Shown: positions 41,650 to 50,666 of the stretch, piece after piece
How the letters are laid out: each line of letters opens with the position of its first letter
How positions within the stretch are numbered: position 1 is the first letter of the stretch
NCBI GenBank assembly: GCA_028285035.1
Contig: JANQQF010000061.1
Location: forward strand, 1 to 64,000
Length of the DNA stretch: 64,000 bases
Source of the DNA: Phycisphaerae bacterium
Lineage (GTDB): Bacteria > Chloroflexota > Anaerolineae > 4572-78 > J111
Direction of reading: 5' to 3'
Program-made: the position numbers and the translations under genes
Notes under the pieces: model-generated
Databases searched by the model: none
Told to the model about the DNA's origin: nothing
What the model saw: only the letters and a program-made list of their open reading frames with translations

Positions 41650-42096
41650 ATGTCTTCACAATTTGATATAGATTTAATCCCTGATGGTGCCCTCGAATAC
41701 TTTGAAGCTAACCCCAATGTTTTAGTGGTTGAAGATGATCGCTTTATGGGTCAAGTCTTTTTAGAAATGTTGACCGATGTGGGGTTTAATGTGGTTCGAG
41801 CAGCCAATGGCGTAGCAGCCTTGAAAAAATTAGACGAAGAGCCAGTCAGCTTCGTCATTCTTGACATTCTGCTACCAGCAATGAACGGGTTTGAGATTTA
41901 TGAGAAAATTCAGGAAAATCCAAAAACTAAGGGAATTCCTGTTATGATGGTTACCGCCTGGGCAGACTCGCTCCATCTGAGCAAAGCTTCTCAAATGGGG
42001 ATCAAGCATTTCTTAGCCAAGCCGTTCACTGAGGATGAATTACTAGAAGAAATTCTCACACTTTTAGTTGATAGTGCCCGAGAAAAAGAAGCGTAA
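41650..42096 (+). CDS. Single-domain response regulator (CheY-like)
   Basis: 148 residues with only a receiver domain after a short N-terminal extension. The acidic pair is in VVEDDRF, Asp72 in FVILDILLPAMNG is the phosphoacceptor, the Thr is in MMVTAW and the Lys in FLAKPF. It is the third gene after the kinase and the PKD protein, about 65 bases after the latter's stop, so the kinase is a probable partner. It is convergent with the OmpR-type regulator, three bases between stops. Confidence 0.92.
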   Translation: MSSQFDIDLIPDGALEYFEANPNVLVVEDDRFMGQVFLEMLTDVGFNVVRAANGVAALKKLDEEPVSFVILDILLPAMNGFEIYEKIQENPKTKGIPVMMVTAWADSLHLSKASQMGIKHFLAKPFTEDELLEEILTLLVDSAREKEA

Positions 42097-42099
42097 GTG

Positions 42100-42792
42100 T
42101 TAAAACTTAGAAAATCGATAGCCAAACCCATGTTCGGTGATAATAAAACGAGGTTTATTGGGGTCTTTTTCTATCTTTTTTCGTAAACGCCAAATATACC
42201 ACTTAACATTCTCAGGCCCCGCATCTGTATCATAGGGCCAAACTCTGTCAAATATCTTATCCGTTGCCACAACTTGACCAGCACGTTTAACCAAGAAAAC
42301 CAACAAATCATACTCCAATGGAGACAAATGAACGAGCTGCCCCTGAGCATGTATTTGACGATCGGTTAAATCAATCACTAACTCCTGCCCAAATGCTATT
42401 TTCTCATTTTGATGCCCTACGACAGGTAACTCCATACGTCGCAGCAAAGCATCAATACGGGCGTGTAGCTCTGGCAAATTAAAAGGCTTAACCAGGTAAT
42501 CATCCGCTCCAAGATTTAATCCCTTTACGACATTCCCTTTTGCCCCCAAGGCGGTCAACATAATAATGGGAATTTTGGATGCTTCACGAATACGGCGACA
42601 TACCTCCCAGCCATCTACTTCTGGCATCATAATATCTAAAATCACCAAATGAGGATTATATTGATCTAAAAGATCAAGACCTTCCTCACCGTCCTGCGCC
42701 GTGGATACATCATATCCCATTTTTTGTAAGCCAAGTTGGGTAATTTCTAAAATTGTTGGATCATCATCAATCAACAAAATCTTTTTGGTCAT
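42100..42792 (-). CDS. OmpR/PhoB-type response regulator
   Basis: 230 residues. The receiver (about 1-120) has LIDDDPTIL, LVILDIMMPEVDGW with the phosphoacceptor Asp and YLVKPF. The winged helix (about 130-228) ends with YIWRLRKKIEKDP and EHGFGYRF. It starts 18 bases after the stop of the GAP1-like gene on the same strand, so it is probably the last gene of that operon and not part of the convergent kinase operon. Which kinase phosphorylates it cannot be told from the sequence. Confidence 0.95.
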   Translation of the reverse strand: MTKKILLIDDDPTILEITQLGLQKMGYDVSTAQDGEEGLDLLDQYNPHLVILDIMMPEVDGWEVCRRIREASKIPIIMLTALGAKGNVVKGLNLGADDYLVKPFNLPELHARIDALLRRMELPVVGHQNEKIAFGQELVIDLTDRQIHAQGQLVHLSPLEYDLLVFLVKRAGQVVATDKIFDRVWPYDTDAGPENVKWYIWRLRKKIEKDPNKPRFIITEHGFGYRFSKF

Positions 42793-42810
42793 TCATTCTT
42801 CCTACAATGG

Positions 42811-44475
42811 TTATTCAGAGGAGTTTGCCTTTGAGCCTAATCCCGGCAATCGACGAAAGGTAGACTTAAGGAAACCTTTGATTCCGCCTTCAGGGGGCAA
42901 GGCTTGGATAGCCTCGTCTAAGGCTGTTGAGAATTCAACGGGGATTTGGTCTTGGTCGGTTGTCAATCGTTTTACCCCATTTAACTCTTTCCGAGATAGG
43001 TGAGGCAGATTTGGAATTATTCGTGATAAATCAGAAAATGCCTCAACCTCAAGCAATTTTTTCACTAGCCCTACCCAATCGGCGACTGTCGTGGTCAGAT
43101 AGTGATTCAGAAATAAAGTAGCACGATTGGGTACAAGTAATTCAAGTGGTTTTGTTAACTCAAATTTAAGCACTAAATCCACAAACTTTTCATAATCAAC
43201 ATCTTCTGCCTTCTGTAACGCTTCTGGTAACTCCCGGCGGCCCCGCCACAAAGCCATAAACAGCTGAAGTAAATTATGATTTGATTTCTCCAAAACACTC
43301 TGTAAGGCCTTAACCTCGCCACGACTGGGATCCTGAAATCTTGTGGCCTCATAACTCAAATACAATGCTTCTACCAGATCAGACAAAGCAAACCCTTCTC
43401 GCAAATATTGATATATGGTCAGTGGTTTGTTCTCGTGATAAATAAAATCTGATGTTCGCTCTATCAACGCATCGGGCAAATGTTCATCCACCCGCTTTCT
43501 CAGCATTGATTGGACAGACTCAGCATTGACATCAAAGACACTCAAGATAACATCAGTTTCAGTAGCATCCAGTAAGGCTTCATCATATTTTCGGCCATCT
43601 AACCACTCACTAACCCCAAAGGCTTGATTTCGTTGAGCGGCCAGTGTCTCAAGTTTTCCCCCATCCAACATATTTAGACCCCATCTTTCATAAGCGGTCA
43701 CGGGCTGTAGTGAAATCTCACCCTGAACTTTACGGGCAACACTATCGACCGAAGCAAATTTAATACTCGCCGGGGCGTCAAGTAAGCCAATGGACCAATA
43801 GAAAGTCGCAACCAAGTTACACTTATAAAAATAGGTATCAAAAATACATTGCGGGCGAAGCACGGTCGGGACAGCCAAAAAAGCAGCCTCTAAGGCTTCC
43901 TCAATTGCGGATGGTTCACCGGAAAAGGTAATGGCTTCACGGTTTACCGTTTGGCTTTCGACACGCAAGGCTAAAAGCATCAGCTTTTTCAGCTCTGCGG
44001 TCGACCAAGATTCGGCAGCCTGAACATCTTGGGCAACATCTGAAACTTGAAGTGTAACTGAACCAATGTCTCCCGTTGCAAAATCACCTTGAGCCAATAC
44101 ATCTGATACAACTGTAAAAAACTTAAAGCTACGAAATACTCGAAATGGATCTGCCTCAAATTTAGCAAAATCCTCGGGGGTAAAGGCTAAAGCGTGGGCC
44201 AAATAACGCCCCTTGCGACCGTACTGATCTGGGTCGGGCAACACTACAATTTGAGCAACGACTGCTTTACCTGAAGCAGTGTTAAAGAATAAACGTTTGA
44301 TTGGCTCGGTAGCTTTAGCTGGAAAGTACAGTAAACGACCTTCCATTTCTGAGATATCGTCCTCAGTTAGACCTGCTTGAGAATAAAATAAGGTTTGAAA
44401 GCCGCCTCGTCCCTTGGGTGACTGGTCCTTCTCAACATTACTGTAAATATGTTGCCACGCTTGAACTGTTGTCAC
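42811..44475 (-). CDS. GTPase-associated protein 1 (GAP1)-like protein
   Basis: 554 residues beginning with GTG, after CGGAG. The N-terminal part (AWQHIYSNVEK, GRGGFQTLFYSQAGLTEDDI, then RYLAHALAF) follows the pattern of the GAP1 N-terminal domain that has been described computationally beside prokaryotic GTPases. The remaining about 400 residues are helical, as in the middle and C-terminal GAP1 domains. No catalytic motif is visible. It is the fourth gene of the operon with the zinc-ribbon GTPase, and a role as adaptor or effector platform for that GTPase is the likely one. Assignment is by recognised pattern, not by a search. Confidence 0.65.
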   Translation of the reverse strand: MTTVQAWQHIYSNVEKDQSPKGRGGFQTLFYSQAGLTEDDISEMEGRLLYFPAKATEPIKRLFFNTASGKAVVAQIVVLPDPDQYGRKGRYLAHALAFTPEDFAKFEADPFRVFRSFKFFTVVSDVLAQGDFATGDIGSVTLQVSDVAQDVQAAESWSTAELKKLMLLALRVESQTVNREAITFSGEPSAIEEALEAAFLAVPTVLRPQCIFDTYFYKCNLVATFYWSIGLLDAPASIKFASVDSVARKVQGEISLQPVTAYERWGLNMLDGGKLETLAAQRNQAFGVSEWLDGRKYDEALLDATETDVILSVFDVNAESVQSMLRKRVDEHLPDALIERTSDFIYHENKPLTIYQYLREGFALSDLVEALYLSYEATRFQDPSRGEVKALQSVLEKSNHNLLQLFMALWRGRRELPEALQKAEDVDYEKFVDLVLKFELTKPLELLVPNRATLFLNHYLTTTVADWVGLVKKLLEVEAFSDLSRIIPNLPHLSRKELNGVKRLTTDQDQIPVEFSTALDEAIQALPPEGGIKGFLKSTFRRLPGLGSKANSSE

Positions 44476-44615
44476 GGTTTATATCTCCGTTTACTGAATG
44501 TTTGATAGTAGATCGAAATCTACTACTAGAGTATTAAACATGCTTGAAGCTTGTTTCCTTTGCTAGCAATAGAATTCATTCTGGCTGCACCCGCCAGTGA
44601 TTTTTTGACCTAACA

Positions 44616-45281
44616 CTAGTATACAAATCGTGCATCATCTTTATCCTTCAAATACCACTCACCCCGTCGCACTAACCGAAAGCCAAAATAGTGGACCCTT
44701 TGACTCGGGTCAATCGGTCGAATCTCGTTAGTTAAGGCATCCCACAAATTAGGATGAAATTCTGGACGGGGTACACCCAAGCCCACCATTTCATTATCTT
44801 GGCGAACCCACTCGACCAATCCCCCCTCCATTAACGAAAAATCTCGGAGAGAACGCACATGAATTTGGTCATCTAGCTGATCCAAAATCGTAGCCGCCAC
44901 TGCCTCGGCAAACTCATGCATTTGATGATGGCGAGGCGGCGGCTCTCGGCGAAGCACAGCATAAATCGCTCGCCACTCTTTGACTGTAGGCAAGTCATAT
45001 CCCTCGCCCAGCCAACGGGCAAAGGCTAATGCCTCCTTAGGTAAAATCCCTGAGACAAAAAGTTGTTCGCGTTCATTTGCGATAAAATTTTGAGGGGAGA
45101 TCGAAGGGTTCAAAGCCAACATCTCTTGATAATTGGCCTCGGAGACCGCTTTAGAGTCATCCATAAATTGAGCAAACTGAACCTTTGTAATAGGCAAGAG
45201 ATGGGTCTCTACCCCGGCCTCTTCAACCACAATCATTGGAAATCCAGTTCGGTCTGATGAAATTAACATAACCTCGTCCAA
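44616..45281 (-). CDS. FGE-sulfatase-like fold protein of the GTPase operon
   Basis: 221 residues from a TTG; an ATG four codons later follows GAGG closely and is also possible. The sequence LLPITKVQFAQFMDDS, EALAFARWLG, YDLPTVKEWRAIYAVL and FGFRLVRRG matches the formylglycine-generating-enzyme fold (normally PVTNAQYAAF, AxAYCxWL, RLPTEAEWE, GFRC). The catalytic cysteine pair is absent, so it is probably a binding module of C-type-lectin kind and not an oxidase. It is encoded between the membrane protein (15 bases) and the GAP1-like gene (about 140 bases). Confidence 0.75.
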   Translation of the reverse strand: MDEVMLISSDRTGFPMIVVEEAGVETHLLPITKVQFAQFMDDSKAVSEANYQEMLALNPSISPQNFIANEREQLFVSGILPKEALAFARWLGEGYDLPTVKEWRAIYAVLRREPPPRHHQMHEFAEAVAATILDQLDDQIHVRSLRDFSLMEGGLVEWVRQDNEMVGLGVPRPEFHPNLWDALTNEIRPIDPSQRVHYFGFRLVRRGEWYLKDKDDARFVY

Positions 45282-45296
45282 GAGTCAGATTTATTT

Positions 45297-47012
45297 CTAC
45301 GTAACACCATCGACGCGTTCAAATGTTTTTGATAGGAGCCTCATACTATTGTCCGATAATCGGCACGTTGATGCAACTGTGCACACCATTTCTGGGTACC
45401 GAGAAGCACGAACCAGATCGGTATCATTCCCAATTTGGACTACAAGTCGTTCGACATCTTCATCCGTTGCGTCAACAATTTCAACCCGATCAAAATCAAA
45501 CAGTTCGCGACGACGTAACCAATTAACCCGGACAGGTCCATCCTTAAGCTGAGAAATTTCCGGCTCATCATCTGCCAAAACTGCTATGACTCCTTGTGGG
45601 AACGTAACAAATTCCTGCCATTGGCCACAACGACGACAGCCAAAGTAGGTTAGAGTTGGTAGGGTATGTTGCCCACATTGTACCAAACAGGCTTCACAAT
45701 AGTAGCTACCGACGTGACGAGCCAGACGTTGTGTGGTGTCATATTGGATGTTATTTAACAACTGTTGTGCCACTGAGCGCAGATTACTACTCGATGTTTG
45801 GCTGATTTGCACCAGTTGCGGAATGGCTTCATGTCCCTGCACCAGTAAGGTAATTTGAGCCATTAGACGTTGCATCCAATCCTGATGCCGCAAATCATTG
45901 ATAAGTACACCAGTCGACTCAGGGCTTTGACGATAGGTTGCTATTTGTTCGGCAAAATTCGACCAGACCTTACTTTCAATCAAAACCTTTTCCAACTCAC
46001 TGCCCTGTGGCAGACGATGCCACCAAACCGCCCATGAGCGGTAAGGGAACAGCTTTGCAGCAAGTGAGTCATCGTCTGATATCGGGAAAAACAAGCTTAA
46101 TAATCCACCTAACCACAATCCAGCCAGCCACATTGGAACATAAAAGTAAAACATAGACTCTATGATAAGTCGATTTAAGACAATAAGTTCAAACACAGCA
46201 ACAGCCATCACTTGAGAAATCGTTAAAGCTAGCAATCCCGCGTGTCGACCAAAAATAATTCCGGTTAAGCTCCCTATAAAAAAACTAATAGTTAAAGGCC
46301 AGCGTAGTGGAAGATTGAAAAATCCAAAACCTTCTCGAAACGAGCTTGTGGGGTCAAAGACTGTTAAAAAAACCGAAGCCACCATAAAAAGAATGAGACT
46401 GGTAAAAGGTGAAGCAACAGATTGAAACATTCCGAATTCTTTGGGTGATCCCAAAAAAGAGGTGGCTACTGTAAAACCAAACAAGAGTATCACCGCCGGC
46501 CCAAAATCGAAGCTATTTCGGGAACCAAGGATTATGCTAGCAAAAGCGATACCAAGACCTGACCCAAGAGGCAACAAAACGGGGAGTATGATCCAATGTA
46601 AGGGCCAAGATCTGTCGAAACTCAAGGTTGGCAACAATCGCTTCAACCACTCGCCCCAAGTCAAGCCATTAGGTGGTATCTGAAATACAAGCCCTAACCA
46701 ACCAATTCCACCACCGACGAAAGCGCCGATCAACATTAAAGTCCAACGAGATAAGAGGGCAGCCAGGCCAAACCATTGAAAAATTAGTGTTGGCAAAACT
46801 CGCCCACTTAAAGCACCATACAAAGCCAGGATAAGCACGATAACTATTGGCGACCAGATTGCAGGTTGGTTCGCAATCACCTCAAATAGCTTACGACTTA
46901 TGATCTCGTCATCAAGATAACGCCACGCTCGCCCAAGCATGTTTTGGGTGTGAGCGGTTTGTTGAAGTTGTGTCATTGTTAATATTAGTCTGATGTGTGG
47001 AATTTCATACAA
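45297..47012 (-). CDS. Multi-pass membrane protein with C-terminal zinc ribbon
   Basis: 571 residues; an internal ATG (MTQLQQTAH) twelve codons later is an alternative start, and neither has a clear ribosome site. About eight to nine TM segments lie between residues 50 and 315, with glycine-rich loops. The C-terminal part is cytosolic and helical, then has a zinc ribbon YYCEACLVQC and FGCRRCGQW (CxxC pairs). The tail DRVEIVDATDEDVERLVVQIG is alpha/beta. It follows the GTPase gene by about 150 bases. It is probably the membrane anchor of the GTPase system; no known transporter signature was found. Confidence 0.7.
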   Translation of the reverse strand: MYEIPHIRLILTMTQLQQTAHTQNMLGRAWRYLDDEIISRKLFEVIANQPAIWSPIVIVLILALYGALSGRVLPTLIFQWFGLAALLSRWTLMLIGAFVGGGIGWLGLVFQIPPNGLTWGEWLKRLLPTLSFDRSWPLHWIILPVLLPLGSGLGIAFASIILGSRNSFDFGPAVILLFGFTVATSFLGSPKEFGMFQSVASPFTSLILFMVASVFLTVFDPTSSFREGFGFFNLPLRWPLTISFFIGSLTGIIFGRHAGLLALTISQVMAVAVFELIVLNRLIIESMFYFYVPMWLAGLWLGGLLSLFFPISDDDSLAAKLFPYRSWAVWWHRLPQGSELEKVLIESKVWSNFAEQIATYRQSPESTGVLINDLRHQDWMQRLMAQITLLVQGHEAIPQLVQISQTSSSNLRSVAQQLLNNIQYDTTQRLARHVGSYYCEACLVQCGQHTLPTLTYFGCRRCGQWQEFVTFPQGVIAVLADDEPEISQLKDGPVRVNWLRRRELFDFDRVEIVDATDEDVERLVVQIGNDTDLVRASRYPEMVCTVASTCRLSDNSMRLLSKTFERVDGVT

Positions 47013-47165
47013 GACGTTTTTGAGTCATCTTATGATCCATCCAAAACAAACTTTCAATCAAAATCAGGATTGAGAACTGAAATATATTTTTACGCGAGGA
47101 TCAATTCAACTACATATCAGGTAAAAGAGGCGGTGAAGTAGAGCAATGTTGTTGAAAGGAAGTTG

Positions 47166-48155
47166 TTATGAAAAGCCCCACCATCTCAAAAAGGCTGGTT
47201 TTGGACGAGCGAATGTCTTTTCCATCACCCAAAGCAATGGGTCAAGAATACGTCGGGGAACAATTTCTACGGACAGCTCACCACCATGTGGTTCAGTCCC
47301 CAGGGCTGAAATAATAGAGAAGGTTATACTTTTAAAGTTAGAGTTTGCTGCATTGATAAATTCGTGTGCGTGTAACTCTTGTTCTGTAAATTCATACAGC
47401 AAATCCGAAATCTCTCGCATTCGATCCATATAGCCCTCAGTGTGAGCCAAGGCATCAACCGACCCTTGAATCAAATAGCTTCGTATATCGGCCCAAGGCC
47501 CAGTAAATCGGCCAGCGATTTGATCAGCTTTAGTAAAGACTACGATTAAATGTTGATCCTGAGTACGCCCCCCAAGTTCACGCATCCCGACAACATAAGT
47601 ATTGAGTAGTTTTTGCATCCCAGCCCGAGGATCATCCAGATCACCAACACTAATCAACAGCATAGCTGCCTTGGCCCGACGCACAAAGCCAGCAAACTGA
47701 ACAAGTTGGGTGGGCTTCTCAAAACACTCACCCCCTGTATCGAAAAACAGCAGTGTTCCGTTGGGTTGCATGGGGATGCCTTCTGCCCGAATCATAGTCG
47801 GTCGAGGAAAGTTCTTCGGCGTCGAGTCAGGCAAAGCCCCACCCTCCAATAATCGTGCATTTCCATAAACCGTATCAAGGCTGTCCTCATCCAAGCCCAT
47901 CGTAAAAAAGTCAGCCCAGTCACGGGCTAAGGTCAGCTTTTTCAGGGTATAAAATAGGGCGGCGAAGTACACTGTTTTACCATGCTGACGAAAGCCAACT
48001 GCACTAGTAATCACTGGGGGATATTTACGATAATCCTGGGCATACAGTGCCGGAATTTGTGAGGTACAATCAGGGCATACATAGGCCAAGGCTAGGTTGT
48101 TTGCTAGTTTTTGTTGCTTGAATTTAACATCAGCGAGACAGAAAGGACAGAGCAT
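47166..48155 (-). CDS. Zinc-ribbon P-loop GTPase (TRAFAC / DO-GTPase type)
   Basis: 329 residues from the ATG of MLCPFCLADVKF, after AGAGG. The longest frame starts inside the promoter -35 box and is wrong. Residues 3-30 form a zinc ribbon (Cys3, 6, 27, 30). The GTPase domain has Walker A GFRQHGKT (54-61), the switch II region FFDTGGE (Asp139) and the guanine-specificity motif FTKAD (208-211). It resembles the small GTPases found with GAP1 proteins in predicted signalling or conflict systems. It is the first gene of the operon with the membrane zinc-ribbon protein, the FGE-like protein and the GAP1-like protein. Confidence 0.8.
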   Translation of the reverse strand: MLCPFCLADVKFKQQKLANNLALAYVCPDCTSQIPALYAQDYRKYPPVITSAVGFRQHGKTVYFAALFYTLKKLTLARDWADFFTMGLDEDSLDTVYGNARLLEGGALPDSTPKNFPRPTMIRAEGIPMQPNGTLLFFDTGGECFEKPTQLVQFAGFVRRAKAAMLLISVGDLDDPRAGMQKLLNTYVVGMRELGGRTQDQHLIVVFTKADQIAGRFTGPWADIRSYLIQGSVDALAHTEGYMDRMREISDLLYEFTEQELHAHEFINAANSNFKSITFSIISALGTEPHGGELSVEIVPRRILDPLLWVMEKTFARPKPAFLRWWGFS

Positions 48156-48216
48156 GTGGACGCCTCTTTTGATCAGTGTTGGGAGATAAACATGTCTTAA
48201 CAAATCAGATATCATA

Positions 48217-48245
48217 ACTGTATTCAGAAACAGCATAAATGTCAA
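48217..48245 (-). promoter_or_regulatory. Promoter of the GTPase operon
   Basis: On the minus strand TTGACA (48240-48245), 17 bases, TACAGT (48217-48222). Predicted start about 48210, 55 bases before the ATG at 48155. This decides the start codon of the GTPase gene. Confidence 0.7.
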
Positions 48246-48433
48246 TCGTGACTACGATATGTACATTTTTTACAAAAAATTGTAGTCAACCTAAATCCGC
48301 TTATTTTCAACTTAAATCGCGATGGAGTATGGTCAAGATTTTCAAATTAGTGTATAGTAGTGAGCCACTTTATATCTAAAAAATCTTAAGATAACCTGGG
48401 TAATTATTTCACATTTATTAGGAAAGAGCGACC

Positions 48434-48919
48434 ATGAAAAGGACAGTTAAGGGCAGCTTGATTATCGGCTGGCGTGAGTGGGTTGCGCTACCAGACCTCC
48501 ACGTTCCAGCCATCAAAACAAAAGTGGATACAGGCACACGTACCTCTATATTACACGCTACAAAAATAGAAACCTTTCATGCAGATGGCCGTTTACAAGC
48601 TCGTTTTGTGATACATCCCATAGCCAAAGACAATAACATAAAAATCAAATGCGTTGCCGATGTTGTAAAGCAACGGGTTATTGAAGGTAAAAAAGGGCAG
48701 AAGGAAAAACAGGTGGTTATTCGAACCACATTACAACTGGGGAAGCTAACTCGACCTGTTGATATCACTTTAATCAATCAAAAAGGCGGACGATTTCGAT
48801 TATCTTTGGGACGGAACGCTTTATCAAAGAATATACTTGTTAATCCATCTGAGTCATATTTACAAGGTACACACTTAAAGAACACATATGAGTCCATCTA
48901 CTCAAAATCAAAATTATGA
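48434..48919 (+). CDS. RimK-associated / ATP-dependent zinc protease family protein (retropepsin-like)
   Basis: 161 residues with KVDTGTRTSILHA, the DTG-containing motif of the PF05618 family, and RFRLSLGRNAL as the matching later strand. The family is named ATP-dependent zinc protease, but its fold and DTG motif are those of an aspartic (retropepsin-like) protease that works as a dimer. Partners elsewhere are RimK-type ligases, but none is adjacent. The gene overlaps the start of the oxidase gene by about 30 bases, so the two are translated together. Confidence 0.82.
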   Translation: MKRTVKGSLIIGWREWVALPDLHVPAIKTKVDTGTRTSILHATKIETFHADGRLQARFVIHPIAKDNNIKIKCVADVVKQRVIEGKKGQKEKQVVIRTTLQLGKLTRPVDITLINQKGGRFRLSLGRNALSKNILVNPSESYLQGTHLKNTYESIYSKSKL

Positions 48920-50042
48920 TGTCATTGTTGTCGGGGGAGGTGTCGTTGGTGTTTCATTAGCCTATCACCTCGTTTGTGAAGGGGCTAAAACCTTGCTGAT
49001 AGACCGCCAAGATGTCGGTCGAGCCACAGCTGCCGGAGCCGGAATTTTGTCCCCCCCAGTCAGTAACAATCGCTCTGAAATTTGGTTTGATCTAGCCATT
49101 AGGGCGTTTGATTACTACCCTGCCTTGATTGATCAACTCAGGGCCGATCAAGATGGTGAGACAAGTTATGCTGTATGCGGGCAATTAACCGTCGCTGTGG
49201 CTGAAGCTGAGTTGCCTGAATTTAGCCGAACAGAAGAGATTGTTTTTGAGCGGCAAAGACAACGCGGGACACCCAGTCCAGATGATTTACGTTTGGTCAC
49301 ACCTGATGTCGCCAAAACCCTTCTCCCCCCGCTAGCTTATGTTAAACGTGCCATCTACTATCGCCACGCAGCTAGAGTTAATGGTCGCTTGTTGGCACAA
49401 GCCTTACAACAGGCAGCCGAACATCGCGGTCTGACGATGAAACAGGCGAATGTTGAACGATTAGCCCTTGATGGCTACTTGGTCGATGGCGTGATCGTGG
49501 AAGGGAATCTTATTAGAGGTGGAATGGTGGCGATTGCCGGCGGGGCGTGGTCAAATCAGTTTGCCGCCCAGCTTTTGCTTGATATCCCCGTTCAACCGCA
49601 ACGAGGTCAAATTATCCATTTTCAAGTGCATGATACGGAAACCAGAGATTGGCCCATTCTCAAATCACGACAGGGCTATTATCTCGTTTGCTGGCCAGGT
49701 GGCCGGATCGTGATGGGGGCCACTCGCGAGATGGACTCAGGGTATGCGCCATATCCTACCGCCGCTGGCATCCGCAAGGTGCTGGAAGAATTAACATGGG
49801 CTCTGCCCGGTCTAAAACAGGCCGAACTTAAAGAAATCCGCGTGGGTCTGCGCCCCAAAAGCAAAGACAGCCTCCCGCTATTAGGCCAAGTTCCCGGTGT
49901 AGATAATTTATACATCGCTACTGGACACGGCTCAACCGGATTACAAATTGGCCCCTACAGCGCAAAACTTGTCGCGGATAAGATGATGAACAGGCAGGTG
50001 GCTATGGATCTGACACCGTTCGATGTGCGACGGTTTATGTAG
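48888..50042 (+). CDS. thiO: FAD-dependent glycine/D-amino-acid oxidase, ThiO-like
   Basis: 384 residues of the DAO family. The FAD site is VVGGGVVGVSLAYHL (about 15-29), with GAGILSPP (about 48-55) as in ThiO, RQGYYLV in the substrate part and IATGHGSTGLQIGP near the C-terminus. In thiamine synthesis ThiO makes iminoglycine for the thiazole ring with FAD and oxygen. No thiG, thiS or other thi gene is near, so a general D-amino acid or sarcosine oxidase is an alternative. The start overlaps the preceding gene. Confidence 0.82.
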   Translation: MSPSTQNQNYDVIVVGGGVVGVSLAYHLVCEGAKTLLIDRQDVGRATAAGAGILSPPVSNNRSEIWFDLAIRAFDYYPALIDQLRADQDGETSYAVCGQLTVAVAEAELPEFSRTEEIVFERQRQRGTPSPDDLRLVTPDVAKTLLPPLAYVKRAIYYRHAARVNGRLLAQALQQAAEHRGLTMKQANVERLALDGYLVDGVIVEGNLIRGGMVAIAGGAWSNQFAAQLLLDIPVQPQRGQIIHFQVHDTETRDWPILKSRQGYYLVCWPGGRIVMGATREMDSGYAPYPTAAGIRKVLEELTWALPGLKQAELKEIRVGLRPKSKDSLPLLGQVPGVDNLYIATGHGSTGLQIGPYSAKLVADKMMNRQVAMDLTPFDVRRFM

Positions 50043-50128
50043 TGGGCAAAGTAACAAGGCTGCAAGGTAGCAAAATGCTTGCTAATCACTACCCACCAAT
50101 CACTTATCACTGATCTTAAGGAGATGCA

Positions 50129-50659
50129 ATGTCAAATGAAATAAACCCACAAGGGACAATGCTGCCAGATACACTAACACAACGAATTGGTGTATTAACC
50201 CGCCGCGAGGTAGAAGCCCGTATTTTGGCTCCAATGATTGAGGCGTTAGGCGAACGATTTGGGCGTGAGGCAGTCATCGAGATTGTCAAAGAAACCGTCA
50301 TCAAAATTGCCCAGCAACAGGGCCAAGAGTTGGCGGACGCAATGGGCGGGGCAGATAGCGTCGCCTTTATGGACTCGTTGCAATACTGGACCAAAGACGA
50401 TGCTTTACACATTGAGGTGCTTGAGCAAAATGAAGAAACGCTCAATTTTAACGTCAATCGATGTCGCTATGCAGAGATGTATCGGGCCTTGGGCATCCCT
50501 GAATTGGGGGCTGTGTTCTCGTGTAATCGGGATTTTGCCCTGATTGATGGTTTTAACGCGGAGGCAAAATTAACCCGCACCCAAACGATTATGGAAGGGG
50601 CTGCCTTCTGCGACTTTCGGTATGAGTTTCCGAAGCAGGATCAAAGTCTCGATGCTTGA
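50129..50659 (+). CDS. L-2-amino-thiazoline-4-carboxylate hydrolase family protein
   Basis: 176 residues after AAGGAG. The region [18 protein letters not shown], then [17 protein letters not shown] and the strand [18 protein letters not shown] follow the PF14196 pattern, including the conserved Cys of NRCRYAEMY. The characterised member opens the thiazoline ring in a pathway to L-cysteine, but most members are uncharacterised. It lies 87 bases after the ThiO-like gene on the same strand. The connection between the two through thiazole-like chemistry is only suggestive. Confidence 0.8.
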   Translation: MSNEINPQGTMLPDTLTQRIGVLTRREVEARILAPMIEALGERFGREAVIEIVKETVIKIAQQQGQELADAMGGADSVAFMDSLQYWTKDDALHIEVLEQNEETLNFNVNRCRYAEMYRALGIPELGAVFSCNRDFALIDGFNAEAKLTRTQTIMEGAAFCDFRYEFPKQDQSLDA

Positions 50660-50666
50660 TCAAATA

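Noticed and set aside
44547..44620. Hairpin plus T-run (CTGGC...GCCAG, then TTTTTT) as a terminator
   Set aside because: The T-run is on the plus strand, where no gene lies upstream; the stem is only five pairs.
44616..45281. Active formylglycine-generating enzyme in the GTPase operon
   Set aside because: Short form without RGGS, GFRC and catalytic cysteines.
48156..48245. Long N-terminal extension of the GTPase
   Set aside because: It would begin inside the -35 box of the operon promoter and precede the zinc ribbon by a hydrophobic stretch that is not part of the family.
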